64,000 bases of DNA from the NCBI GenBank assembly GCA_947629015.1, contig CANRCB010000007.1:23263-87262 (forward strand), read 5' to 3'. Below, in pieces: positions 1 to 6,083 of this stretch. How positions within the stretch are numbered: position 1 is the first letter of the stretch; every line of letters begins with the position of its first letter. The position numbers and the translations under genes were made by a program. Source of the stretch: an uncultured Gemmiger sp. GTDB taxonomy: Bacteria; Bacillota; Clostridia; Oscillospirales; Ruminococcaceae. The notes beneath the pieces are model-generated. The model was given only the letters and a program-made list of their open reading frames with translations. It was not told the origin of the DNA and did no database searches.

Positions 1-1
1 C

Positions 2-634
2 TACAACAGTGCCACCAACACCTATGATATGGAGCAGTGGTACGACAGCAACTATTACGGCGGCAACCAGTGGATGCGCACCATGGACGCGGCCAACAAC
101 ACCCAGCTCACCTTTACCAACCTGGTGATCCTGTTCACCGAGATCGACAACTACCCCGGCACCGCCGAAAAAGGCGGCCTGAAGCGCGTGGATTACAAGA
201 GCGGCGGCGTGGGCTACTATTTTTACGGCGGCAAGAGCGAGCGCATCTTCTGGGAGAAGGGCAACCCGTATGATATGCTCCGCCTGTATTATCTGAGCGC
301 GGACGGCGGCAACAGCGGCATCCCGCTGGAGGTCAACATCGGCAAGACCTACCTTTCGGTCGTGGATCTTGACTGCTACGAGATGTTCGCCAACAAATCC
401 CTTACCGCCGAGGCCGGCCAGAACGAGACGCCCGCCTCCCGCAGCAATGTGGGCAGCGGCACCACGCTGCGCGGCGCCGCCCCGCCGGAGGAGAGCGCCC
501 CCGCCGGCGGCGATGACGAGGACGTCATCGCCCCCAACAGCGGCGCCCCGGAAGGTGCCGGCGCCCCGGCCGTTGAGGACCCCGTGGTCGACCCCGTCCT
601 GCCGGAAGAGGACGACGGCCCCGCACTGGGCTGA
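2..634 (+). CDS. DUF3048 family protein, C-terminal part (5' end outside window)
   Basis: The frame is open from base 2, so the gene begins upstream of the window and only its last 210 codons are seen. The visible part matches the C-terminal half of DUF3048 proteins: a GGVGYYFYGG stretch, then FWEKGNPYDMLRL and a VNIGKTYLSVVD block. The next gene has the equivalent segments (GGVGLYLTGG, IQWSKGDATAPL, VAPGKSYIAVWG), so the two look like tandem paralogues. The last 70 residues are a low-complexity tail rich in Pro, Glu, Asp and Ala, probably a flexible extracytoplasmic extension. DUF3048 members (YerB-like) are usually exported lipoproteins of unknown activity. Whether this one has a signal peptide cannot be seen. 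Its stop lies 53 bases before the next start, so co-transcription is likely. Confidence 0.8.
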   Translation, partial: YNSATNTYDMEQWYDSNYYGGNQWMRTMDAANNTQLTFTNLVILFTEIDNYPGTAEKGGLKRVDYKSGGVGYYFYGGKSERIFWEKGNPYDMLRLYYLSADGGNSGIPLEVNIGKTYLSVVDLDCYEMFANKSLTAEAGQNETPASRSNVGSGTTLRGAAPPEESAPAGGDDEDVIAPNSGAPEGAGAPAVEDPVVDPVLPEEDDGPALG

Positions 635-687
635 CGCCCCCTTTGGGGGCGCCCCCCCGCCGCCATACCACATCCGTGAGGTATTCG

Positions 688-2139
688 ATGAAACGTTTTT
701 CCGCTTTGCTGCTCACCGCCGTGCTGCTGCTTGGCCTTGGGGGCTGTGCGCGTACGGCCCCGGCATCTTCGGGGGCGGCATCCGCACCCGCTGCGGCGCC
801 CACCCCCGAACCCACGCCGGAGCCCACGCCCGAACCCACGCCGGCCCCCGTCACCACCAACCCGCTGACCGGGCTTTCGGACGGTGACTATACCGGCCTG
901 CGCCCCGTGGCCGTGACGCTGCGCGGCGGCGCCGACAGTGCGCCGCTGTGGGGCATCGCCGCGGCTGATGTGCTGGTGGCGGGCGTGAGCGAGGGCTACA
1001 CCGCCACGCTGACGGCGCTTTACGCCGGCGTGCAGAGCATCGCCAAGGCGGGCCCGGTGGGCCCGGGGCGGGATCTGACCTTGCAGCTGGCGCTGCCGCT
1101 CAACGCCGTGCCGGTGCACATCGGCAAAAACATCTATGCCCAAAACCTGCTCAACCTGTTGGCGTACCAGGATGTGGACGGATACCACATCGGCAAGGCG
1201 GCCTTTGCCTTTGACGACGCGCGCAAGGCCGCCGGCTACCGCGAGGAGGATTGCTGGTACACCACCGGCGACCTTATCGGCGCGGGGCTGGCGCATTACG
1301 GCGCCTCGCCCGCCGGGCAGAGCCAGCCGCTGTTCGCCTTTGGCGCGCGGCCGGCCCCGGCGCAGCAAAACGCCGCCGACCTGACGGTGTGGTTTTCGGC
1401 CACGGACGCGCAGCGCTTTTTGTACAGCGCCGACACCGGCCTGTACGCGCTGTGCGCGGCCGACGGCACCCCCGTGGCCGACGGCATCGACGGCGCGGGG
1501 CCGGCGTTCACAAACGTGTTCGTGCTGTACGCCTCGAGCGGCATCAAGGACGACACCTATACCCGCGAGTATGACCTTTCCGGCGGCGTCGGCCTGTATC
1601 TGACCGGCGGCGGCTGGGAGGCCATCCAGTGGTCGAAGGGCGACGCCACCGCCCCGCTGGTGCTCACCGACGCGCAGGGGCAGCCGCTGACCGTGGCGCC
1701 CGGCAAGAGTTATATCGCCGTGTGGGGCGGCTATTACGGCCAGAGCCTGGTGCTGCTGGGCGCCGACGGCGCCGCCCAGGCTTTGCCGGAAAAGCCCGCC
1801 CTGCTGGAGAGCGGCGTGACCGATGAGGCCGCGGCCGCCGCCGAGGAGGAATATAAGAACCAGCACGCCATCATCGACGCGTGGGCCGCGCTGGACGCCG
1901 CCAACACCGAGCTGGCCGACGCCCAGCAGCAGTGGCAGCAGGCGCAGGCCGCCGCGAACCAGACCGACATCGACAACGCCGCCTATCTGGTGGCGCTGGC
2001 CCAACAGAAGGTGGACGAGGCCAAGGCCGCGCTGCAAGGGTTTGGCCTTGACCCCGCCCTGGGGCGTGACCAGCAGCCGGCCGCCCCCGCGGACACCGCG
2101 CCGGATACCGCCGCCACAGACGCCACACCCGCACCCTGA
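688..2139 (+). CDS. DUF3048 domain lipoprotein
   Basis: 483 residues. I chose the ATG at 688 because it starts a textbook lipoprotein signal (MKRFSALLLT, then a hydrophobic core ending LLGLGGC). The lipidated Cys would be residue 20. A PTPEP repeat spacer follows at about residues 38-52, then the DUF3048 domain from NPLTGLSDGDYTGLRPVAV to about residue 370. The C-terminal 110 residues include an Ala/Gln/Glu-rich stretch likely to form a coiled coil (AALDAANTELADAQQQWQQA region) and a Pro/Ala/Asp tail. The protein should sit on the outer face of the membrane. The family has no proven enzymatic role, so no function is assigned. It is a likely paralogue of the truncated upstream gene. A GC-rich hairpin just after the stop (2159-2184) should end the transcript. 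Confidence 0.88.
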   Translation: MKRFSALLLTAVLLLGLGGCARTAPASSGAASAPAAAPTPEPTPEPTPEPTPAPVTTNPLTGLSDGDYTGLRPVAVTLRGGADSAPLWGIAAADVLVAGVSEGYTATLTALYAGVQSIAKAGPVGPGRDLTLQLALPLNAVPVHIGKNIYAQNLLNLLAYQDVDGYHIGKAAFAFDDARKAAGYREEDCWYTTGDLIGAGLAHYGASPAGQSQPLFAFGARPAPAQQNAADLTVWFSATDAQRFLYSADTGLYALCAADGTPVADGIDGAGPAFTNVFVLYASSGIKDDTYTREYDLSGGVGLYLTGGGWEAIQWSKGDATAPLVLTDAQGQPLTVAPGKSYIAVWGGYYGQSLVLLGADGAAQALPEKPALLESGVTDEAAAAAEEEYKNQHAIIDAWAALDAANTELADAQQQWQQAQAAANQTDIDNAAYLVALAQQKVDEAKAALQGFGLDPALGRDQQPAAPADTAPDTAATDATPAP

Positions 2140-2158
2140 CCGGCCCGACACGCCAAAC

Positions 2159-2184
2159 ACGCCCGCCCCTTTTCGGGGCGGGCG
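2159..2184 (+). terminator. Terminator-like hairpin, left copy of an exact duplication
   Basis: The stem CGCCCGCCCC pairs with GGGGCGGGCG around a TTTT loop. The same 26 bases recur exactly at 2341-2366. This copy follows the DUF3048 stop by 19 bases but lacks a T-run. The right-hand copy has one. Confidence 0.7.
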
Positions 2185-2340
2185 TGTCAGACTGTCGAAA
2201 AACGATCATCGCTTTATGGAAGTGTGTAGGGCGGGCTCTTGAGCCCGCCGGAAAACATCGTTGCAGCGGCAAGGAGGATGCGGCGGGGGCAAGCCCCCGC
2301 CCTACAAATCTACCCGTGAAAGCGCTTTTTTGACACACTA
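2185..2340. mobile_element. 156-bp insert between two copies of a terminator hairpin (element D)
   Basis: No coding capacity is visible. The insert is bounded by exact 26-base direct repeats of the terminator hairpin. Its two ends resemble inverted repeats: AGACTGTCGAAAAAC reading in from the left, and AGTGTGTCAAAAAAGC reading in from the right on the other strand. Inside are two small hairpin modules, one around GGGCGGGCTCTTGAGCCCGCC and one around GGGGGCAAGCCCCC followed by GCCCTACAAA. Modules like these recur at 5.9, 21.7, 33 and 52.5 kb. The arrangement suggests a MITE-like insertion that duplicated its target, but transposition is inferred. Confidence 0.5.
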
Positions 2341-2371
2341 ACGCCCGCCCCTTTTCGGGGCGGGCGCGTTT
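2341..2371 (+). terminator. Intrinsic terminator, right copy of the duplicated hairpin
   Basis: The hairpin CGCCCGCCCC / GGGGCGGGCG is followed by CGTTTTT. It probably is the original terminator of the DUF3048 pair. It also sits just past the 3' end of the convergent ireB gene. Confidence 0.75.
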
Positions 2372-2392
2372 TTGCCGCGTTGCCGGCGGCCG

Positions 2393-2650
2393 TTACGGCT
2401 GCTGTTTGACGTAATTGCGCACGAGCGCCTGCAAAAAATCGTCGCGGTCGACGCGGCGGATCAGCGCGCGGGCGTTTTTGTAGGTGGTGATGTAGGTGGG
2501 GTCTTCCGAAAGGATGTAACCCACCAGCTGGTTGACAGGGTTGTAGCCTTTTTCCTCCAAAGCGCTGTAGACCTGCAAAACGATCTGGCGGATCTCCATG
2601 TCTTTTTCATCGCGGATGGAAAAAATCGCGGTCGGTTCCGTCATTGCCAT
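2393..2650 (-). CDS. ireB: IreB family regulatory phosphoprotein (UPF0297, YrzL-like)
   Basis: 85 residues, the usual size for the family. The hallmark central segment is present: VYSALEEKGYNPVNQLVGYI, then SEDPTYITTYKNARALIRRVDRDDFLQALVRNYV. In enterococci IreB is a small cytoplasmic substrate of the Ser/Thr kinase IreK and dampens cephalosporin resistance. In Bacillus and clostridia the orthologue YrzL usually sits next to yrrK/ruvX. The typical neighbours are absent here. Thr residues near the N-terminus (MAMTEPTAIF) fit the phosphorylation region of the family. The start at 2650 is supported by AAAGGAGGT eight bases upstream. An internal ATG at 2644 is less well spaced. Assignment is by family motif, and the physiological role in this organism is inference. 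Confidence 0.92.
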   Translation of the reverse strand: MAMTEPTAIFSIRDEKDMEIRQIVLQVYSALEEKGYNPVNQLVGYILSEDPTYITTYKNARALIRRVDRDDFLQALVRNYVKQQP

Positions 2651-2776
2651 TACGCTGACCTCCTTTTATGGCGTTCCGGCCCGGCGGGCCGTGGGAAAGT
2701 TTCGGTATGGTTCTCATTATATACCGCTTTTCCACGTTTGGCAAGGAAAAATTCAACGCCTTTCCCGGGCGGAACG

Positions 2777-2811
2777 CAAAAACACCGCCCGGCGCAACAG
2801 CGCCGGGCAGT
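2777..2811 (-). terminator. Intrinsic terminator after thiT
   Basis: On the minus strand the stem GCCCGGCGC / GCGCCGGGC with a 4-base loop is followed by GGTGTTTTTGCG. It lies 18 bases past the thiT stop and separates thiT from ireB. Confidence 0.75.
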
Positions 2812-2828
2812 GAAAGGAGCGCACAGGC

Positions 2829-3398
2829 TTACACCTTGAACAGCTTGGGGGCCACCTTGTACAACAGCCCGGCGCCAACAGAGGTAAGCACCGCCTCTGG
2901 CAGCATATAGATGCCGTTGTAGATAAGGCTGTACAGCCAGACGTTCATGCCGACGCCCCAATCCAAAGGCTGGCTGGCCCACAGCCATGCACCGGAGATC
3001 CAGCTGCAAAGATAGCGCAGGAAGCATACCACGAAAGCGCCTACCACAACGCCGACCAGGCGGTTTTTAAACGGTTTGGCAAACACACAAGCGGTGCCCA
3101 GAACGGTGAAAGCCAACACATAGTCCAGCATAATGACACCGATGAAAGCGATGACGGTACCGGCTGGCGGTGGATAAAAGCCCGTAAGCATCTGCAAAAG
3201 GCTGTTGGCAAAACCGGTCAAAAGCCCCCAAGCAAGGCCGTGGCGGTAGGAGACAAGGATGAACGGCAGCATGGAGAGTAGTGTCATCGCACCGCCGTTT
3301 GGCATCCTAAAAAGAGGGATCTGGGCGAGCACCGTGCCAACAGCGATCATCAGGGCACACTCGACAAGCGTGCGGGTCTTGGAAACGGATGTGGTCAT
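2829..3398 (-). CDS. thiT: Energy-coupled thiamine transporter ThiT (ECF S component)
   Basis: 189 residues with six predicted membrane segments, the typical ThiT/YuaJ size. The protein is the membrane substrate-binding subunit that captures thiamine and works with the shared ECF module EcfA-EcfA'-EcfT, which is not in this window. Family features are the N-terminal helix VECALMIAVGTVLAQIPLF followed by MPNGGAMTLLSMLPFILVSYR, the central GLLTGFANSLLQ and the C-terminal SLIYNGIYMLPEA. The identification is strongly supported by a TPP riboswitch immediately upstream. Start at 3398: AAGGAG lies 8 bases upstream. It forms a single-gene transcription unit bounded by its own promoter, riboswitch and terminator. 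Expression should fall when intracellular thiamine pyrophosphate is high. Confidence 0.95.
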   Translation of the reverse strand: MTTSVSKTRTLVECALMIAVGTVLAQIPLFRMPNGGAMTLLSMLPFILVSYRHGLAWGLLTGFANSLLQMLTGFYPPPAGTVIAFIGVIMLDYVLAFTVLGTACVFAKPFKNRLVGVVVGAFVVCFLRYLCSWISGAWLWASQPLDWGVGMNVWLYSLIYNGIYMLPEAVLTSVGAGLLYKVAPKLFKV

Positions 3399-3424
3399 GG
3401 GAAAACGCTCCTTACAAAAAATAG

Positions 3425-3469
3425 TCCATAAAAACGAGGAAACGCGCCCACATTAGGATGCGGGCGCGC
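3425..3469 (-). terminator. Candidate expression-platform terminator of the TPP riboswitch
   Basis: On the minus strand CGCGCCC pairs with GGGCGCG (3443-3469) and is followed by a T-rich run, TTTCCTCGTTTTTATGG. It lies between the TPP aptamer and the thiT start, the expected place for a ligand-controlled attenuator. The exact switching partner was not worked out. Confidence 0.6.
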
Positions 3470-3510
3470 AAGCGTTGCGTTTGGCCGCCGCAAAAGCGGC
3501 GGCATATGGC

Positions 3511-3608
3511 AAAACTCCCTACGCCGGCATTACCCGGATCAGGTTTCAAGGCGACCTGGGGCTGCAATTTGCCCCAATCTCAGCCGAGGATGCCCTCAGC
3601 GCCCCTGT
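3511..3608 (-). promoter_or_regulatory. TPP (thiamine pyrophosphate) riboswitch, THI element
   Basis: Reading the minus strand, the aptamer shows the invariant parts of the class in order: GGGGCGCTGAGGG, then GGCTGAGATT, a short variable arm, GCCTTGAAACCTGATCCGGG, TAATGCCGGCGTAGGGAG. These correspond to the CUGAGA pyrimidine-sensor bulge and the CCUGAUC/GUAAUGCCGGCGNAGGGA pyrophosphate-sensor region. It lies about 115 bases upstream of thiT, on the same strand, and downstream of a good promoter. Binding of thiamine pyrophosphate should terminate or block thiT expression. Confidence 0.96.
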
Positions 3609-3624
3609 TTTTATGTCCAGACAC

Positions 3625-3653
3625 AGTATAGCGCATCCGCGCGGCCGCGTCAA
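3625..3653 (-). promoter_or_regulatory. Sigma-A type promoter of the TPP riboswitch-thiT transcript
   Basis: On the minus strand TTGACG (3648-3653) is followed by 17 bases and TATACT (3625-3630). Transcription would begin just before the aptamer. Confidence 0.8.
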
Positions 3654-3808
3654 GGGCTGCGCCGCAAAATAGGGAAAACCGCCGCAGCGCCCCCCGCCGG
3701 CGGCCTCGCAAGGGGGCGTTTCCCGCCGCTGTACCGGGCGTTCCCCCGCGCCGTATGCCCGCCGGATGGGCGTGGGAAAAAACACAGCGGGTTTTTCTTT
3801 TCCAAATA

Positions 3809-3837
3809 TTGACAAAAATACCAACTTATCGTATACT
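3809..3837 (+). promoter_or_regulatory. Near-consensus sigma-A promoter for the AbrB-like gene
   Basis: TTGACA (3809-3814), a 17-base spacer and TATACT (3832-3837) lie about 85 bases before the ATG at 3922. It is one of the best promoters in the window. Confidence 0.85.
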
Positions 3838-3921
3838 TACCCCAAGAGGTTGCGTTTTTCGCGCGCAAAAATGCCATATTTTGCGCTCTATCGGCAACTG
3901 TTGAAAAAGGGGCGATGGAAC

Positions 3922-4173
3922 ATGAAATCCACCGGTATCACACGCCGCATCGACGAGATGGGCCGTTTTGTGCTGCCCAAAGAGCTGCGCACGGCCTATG
4001 GCATCACCCAGGACACGCCGCTGGAAATTTTTACCGAAGGTGACACCATCCTGCTGCGCAAATACCAGCCGGCCGGGTGCTGCAGCCTGTGCGGGGAGGT
4101 CAACGGCGAGATGGTGACCTTCCACGGGCAGCGCATCTGCGCCGCCTGCCGCCGCGAGCTGGGCCGGCTGTAA
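3922..4173 (+). CDS. AbrB/SpoVT-family DNA-binding protein with C-terminal Cys pairs
   Basis: 83 residues. The N-terminal half is a SpoVT/AbrB swapped-hairpin domain: STGITRRIDEMGRFVLPKEL, then YGITQDTPLEIFTEGDTILLRKY. The C-terminal 33 residues carry two paired cysteines (CSLCGEVNGE and ICAACRRELG), which looks like a small zinc-binding knuckle. Clostridial AbrB-like transition-state regulators often have this form, but the target genes are unknown. I chose ATG 3922 because AAAAAGGGG lies nine bases before it and the AbrB fold starts at once. An upstream ATG at 3915 is out of frame. It is transcribed alone from a near-consensus promoter, suggesting strong constitutive or growth-phase expression. 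Confidence 0.85.
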   Translation: MKSTGITRRIDEMGRFVLPKELRTAYGITQDTPLEIFTEGDTILLRKYQPAGCCSLCGEVNGEMVTFHGQRICAACRRELGRL

Positions 4174-4184
4174 GGGGTAAGGGG

Positions 4185-4227
4185 CACAAACAAAGCGGCC
4201 TGCCCCAAACGCAGGAGCGGGCCGCTT
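4185..4227 (-). terminator. Terminator between convergent genes
   Basis: AAGCGGCC (4193-4200) pairs with GGCCGCTT (4220-4227). On the minus strand the stem is followed by TGTTTGTG, so it best serves the XRE gene. It may also stop transcripts of the AbrB-like gene. Confidence 0.5.
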
Positions 4228-4249
4228 GCGGCACAGAAAAAACGGGGGG

Positions 4250-4942
4250 CTATTCCCCTGGGCCGTGCAGGGTGCGGACGGCCTCCTCGCTGTTTTTGAT
4301 GAGGTTGAACAGGCTGGTCGCGTGGCGCGGGTAATCCCGCGTAAGGCTCTCAGTGTTCATGCCGAGGGCGGCGTCGGGCACGGCATTGGCCCCGTCTTCC
4401 CCTTGCAGGGCGGCGCGCAGATCCCCTTCGATCAGGCTTTGGGCGGCCAGGGTATGGCTCTCCCACCTGGCGGGGCTGACGCGGAACAGGCTGGCCACGT
4501 TTTTGGGCGCCGCCTGGTACAGGTGGCGGAACATCTTGTACACCGAAAGCATCAGGTACTCGCTCACGGCGGTGGTGATCTTTTTGTCGCGGCAGATCTC
4601 CAGCTTGTCAAACAAAATATCCAGCGAGTTGGTGATGAGCTTTTTGTACATCGTGGGCAGCACGCTGCCGCGGTAGCGCCCGGCGGTGTTGGCATCGTCC
4701 GGCAGGTCCTCCACCTTGATGGTCTGGCCGTTGCGCTCGGCGCTGCGGCCCAGAAGATAATCACAGCTCACATTGTAATAATCGGCGACTTGAACCACAA
4801 AAGCAAGGCTGCATTCCCGGATGCCTTTTTCATAATGGGAAAGCTGGGCCTGGCTGATGCCAAGGTCCTGCGCGACCTGTTTTTGTGTGATACCGCGTTC
4901 TTTCCGCAGCAGCGTGATGACGCGGTTGAATTCAATGGCCAT
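4250..4942 (-). CDS. XRE-family HTH transcriptional regulator
   Basis: 230 residues. Residues 5-60 are a canonical HTH_3 domain: FNRVITLLRKERGITQKQVA, then LGISQAQLSHYEKGIRECSL. It continues into AFVVQVADYYNVSCDYLLGRS, the usual end of stand-alone Cro/CI-type regulators. The remaining 150 residues are mostly helical and resemble nothing I can name. They could form a dimerisation or sensor domain. ATG 4942 is chosen because the HTH starts there with GAAGGAC upstream. The frame is open further upstream but has no ribosome site. Two CTTTGTAAAT direct repeats overlap its promoter, so autorepression is likely. Targets are unknown and the nearest genes give no clue. Confidence 0.85.
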   Translation of the reverse strand: MAIEFNRVITLLRKERGITQKQVAQDLGISQAQLSHYEKGIRECSLAFVVQVADYYNVSCDYLLGRSAERNGQTIKVEDLPDDANTAGRYRGSVLPTMYKKLITNSLDILFDKLEICRDKKITTAVSEYLMLSVYKMFRHLYQAAPKNVASLFRVSPARWESHTLAAQSLIEGDLRAALQGEDGANAVPDAALGMNTESLTRDYPRHATSLFNLIKNSEEAVRTLHGPGE

Positions 4943-4971
4943 AAAACGAACGTCCTTCGGTTTGGATAACA

Positions 4972-5009
4972 CTTTGTAAATTATAGCGGCAAAAAAACGC
5001 TTTGTAAAT
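4972..5009 (-). promoter_or_regulatory. Promoter of the XRE gene with CTTTGTAAAT direct repeats
   Basis: On the minus strand TTTACA (5003-5008), 17 bases, TATAAT (4980-4985). The + strand sequence CTTTGTAAAT occurs at 4972-4981 and 5000-5009, 28 bases apart. One copy overlaps each promoter box, a plausible autoregulatory operator pair. Confidence 0.65.
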
Positions 5010-5210
5010 ACAAAAACCGACCACTTTTTTGCCCTGACTTTTGGCATTTTGCCGAAGGATTTTTCCGGCAACTAGGGGTTGTTGTCCACCTCCGGATACG
5101 TGCGTAAATATAGTGCCCAGATTTTGCCAGGCGCGGCGCGCGCGGGGCCAATGTAACCAAATTGTAATATTTTTCCATGCCAAATACGGCGGGAAAAGGG
5201 GGCTTTTTGT

Positions 5211-5849
5211 TTGAAATATACAAAGCTGCATCTTTTGCGCCACGGGTTGACGCAGGGCAACTTGGAGAGGCGGTACATCGGCAGCGGCAGCGATGTGCCG
5301 CTGTGCGCGCAGGGCGCCGCCCAGCTGGAGGAATTGAAGGCGCGGTTTGCCTACCCCGCGGCGGAGGTGGTGTTCGTTTCGCCTTTGCTGCGCGCGCGGC
5401 AGACGGCGGACATCCTCTACCCCGGCGTGCGCACCATCGCGCTGGAGGATCTGCGGGAGATGCATTTTGGCGTGTTTGAGGGCCGCACCGCGAAGGAGCT
5501 TGCGGCCGACCCGGCCTTTGCCGCCTGGCTGGACCCCGCGAGCGAGGCGGTGCCAAAGGGCGCCGAGAGCCGCGCGGCCTTTGCCCGCCGCACCGACGCG
5601 CTGCTGATGAAGCTGTTTGAATTTATGCTGCGCAGCCACATCGGGGAGGCGGCGTGCATCACGCACGGCGGCGTCATCATGAATATGCTGGCCCGCCACG
5701 CGCTGCCCCAGCGCCCGCCGGAGCAGTGGATGACCGACCCCGGCGCCGGCTACAGCCTGCGGTGTGACGCGCAGATGTGGATGCGCGACCAGCTGGCCGA
5801 GGCCTACGACGTGGCGCCGGCGGGCTACCTGGACGATGCGGAAGGGTGA
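5211..5849 (+). CDS. Histidine phosphatase superfamily protein (phosphoglycerate mutase-like)
   Basis: 212 residues. The catalytic RHG motif is near the N-terminus (LHLLRHGLTQGNLERRYIG). The second-half residues are also present: SPLLRARQTADIL, LREMHFGVFEGRT and ITHGGVIMNML with the second catalytic His. The set resembles CobC/GpmB-type small-molecule phosphatases, which act on phosphorylated metabolites through a phospho-His intermediate. The substrate cannot be read from the sequence. No cobalamin genes are nearby, so CobC itself is not favoured. The start is TTG 5211, with AAAAGGGGG eight bases upstream. The RHG motif is placed correctly (residues 10-12). It is followed by a repeat-rich intergenic region. 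Confidence 0.88.
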   Translation: MKYTKLHLLRHGLTQGNLERRYIGSGSDVPLCAQGAAQLEELKARFAYPAAEVVFVSPLLRARQTADILYPGVRTIALEDLREMHFGVFEGRTAKELAADPAFAAWLDPASEAVPKGAESRAAFARRTDALLMKLFEFMLRSHIGEAACITHGGVIMNMLARHALPQRPPEQWMTDPGAGYSLRCDAQMWMRDQLAEAYDVAPAGYLDDAEG

Positions 5850-6083
5850 AGGGCAAGGCGCGGCGGGCCGGACGGCGGTATGAGCCGGGGGCAAGTCCCG
5901 CCCTGCAAACGGATGATACGTTTTGTGCGATTTGCGGGCCGATTGTAATCGGCTCCTACGGGGTGGATGGTACGTTTTCCACCCCACTTATGGCGCGCGT
6001 GCGCGCGCCGCCCATTTCGAAACGGCTCTCGTCACGCACCGCGATGCGGTGCGTGACGAGAGCCGTTTTTGTCAAAGCAGTTT
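5850..6083. repeat. Mosaic intergenic repeat with a perfect 22-bp stem palindrome
   Basis: No gene is visible. The segment contains modules seen elsewhere in the window: GGGGGCAAGTCCCGCCCTGC, TTTGCGGGCCGATTGTAATC, and the unit ATGGCGCGCGTGCGCGCGCC that leads into AACGGCTCTCG. The last is repeated at 33131-33215. Bases 6021-6042 pair perfectly with 6046-6067 (22 bp, 3-base loop), and the + strand then runs into TTTTTG. It may terminate both convergent flanking genes. Confidence 0.6.
6021..6070 (+). terminator. Exceptionally long perfect hairpin, probable bidirectional terminator
   Basis: A 22-bp uninterrupted stem starts AACGGCTCTCGTCACG and closes on CACCGC/GCGGTG. It is followed on the + strand by TTTTTG. 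On the minus strand it lies about 15 bases after the stop at 6084. Confidence 0.65.

Noticed and set aside
790..850. DNA tandem repeat before the DUF3048 domain
   Set aside because: It is the in-frame coding sequence of the PTPEP linker, so it is a protein repeat.
376..2160. Long open frame on the strand opposite the DUF3048 gene (594 codons)
   Set aside because: High GC leaves few stops on the antisense strand. There is no ribosome site, the product is Gly/Arg/His-rich without domains, and the + strand frame has a clear lipoprotein.
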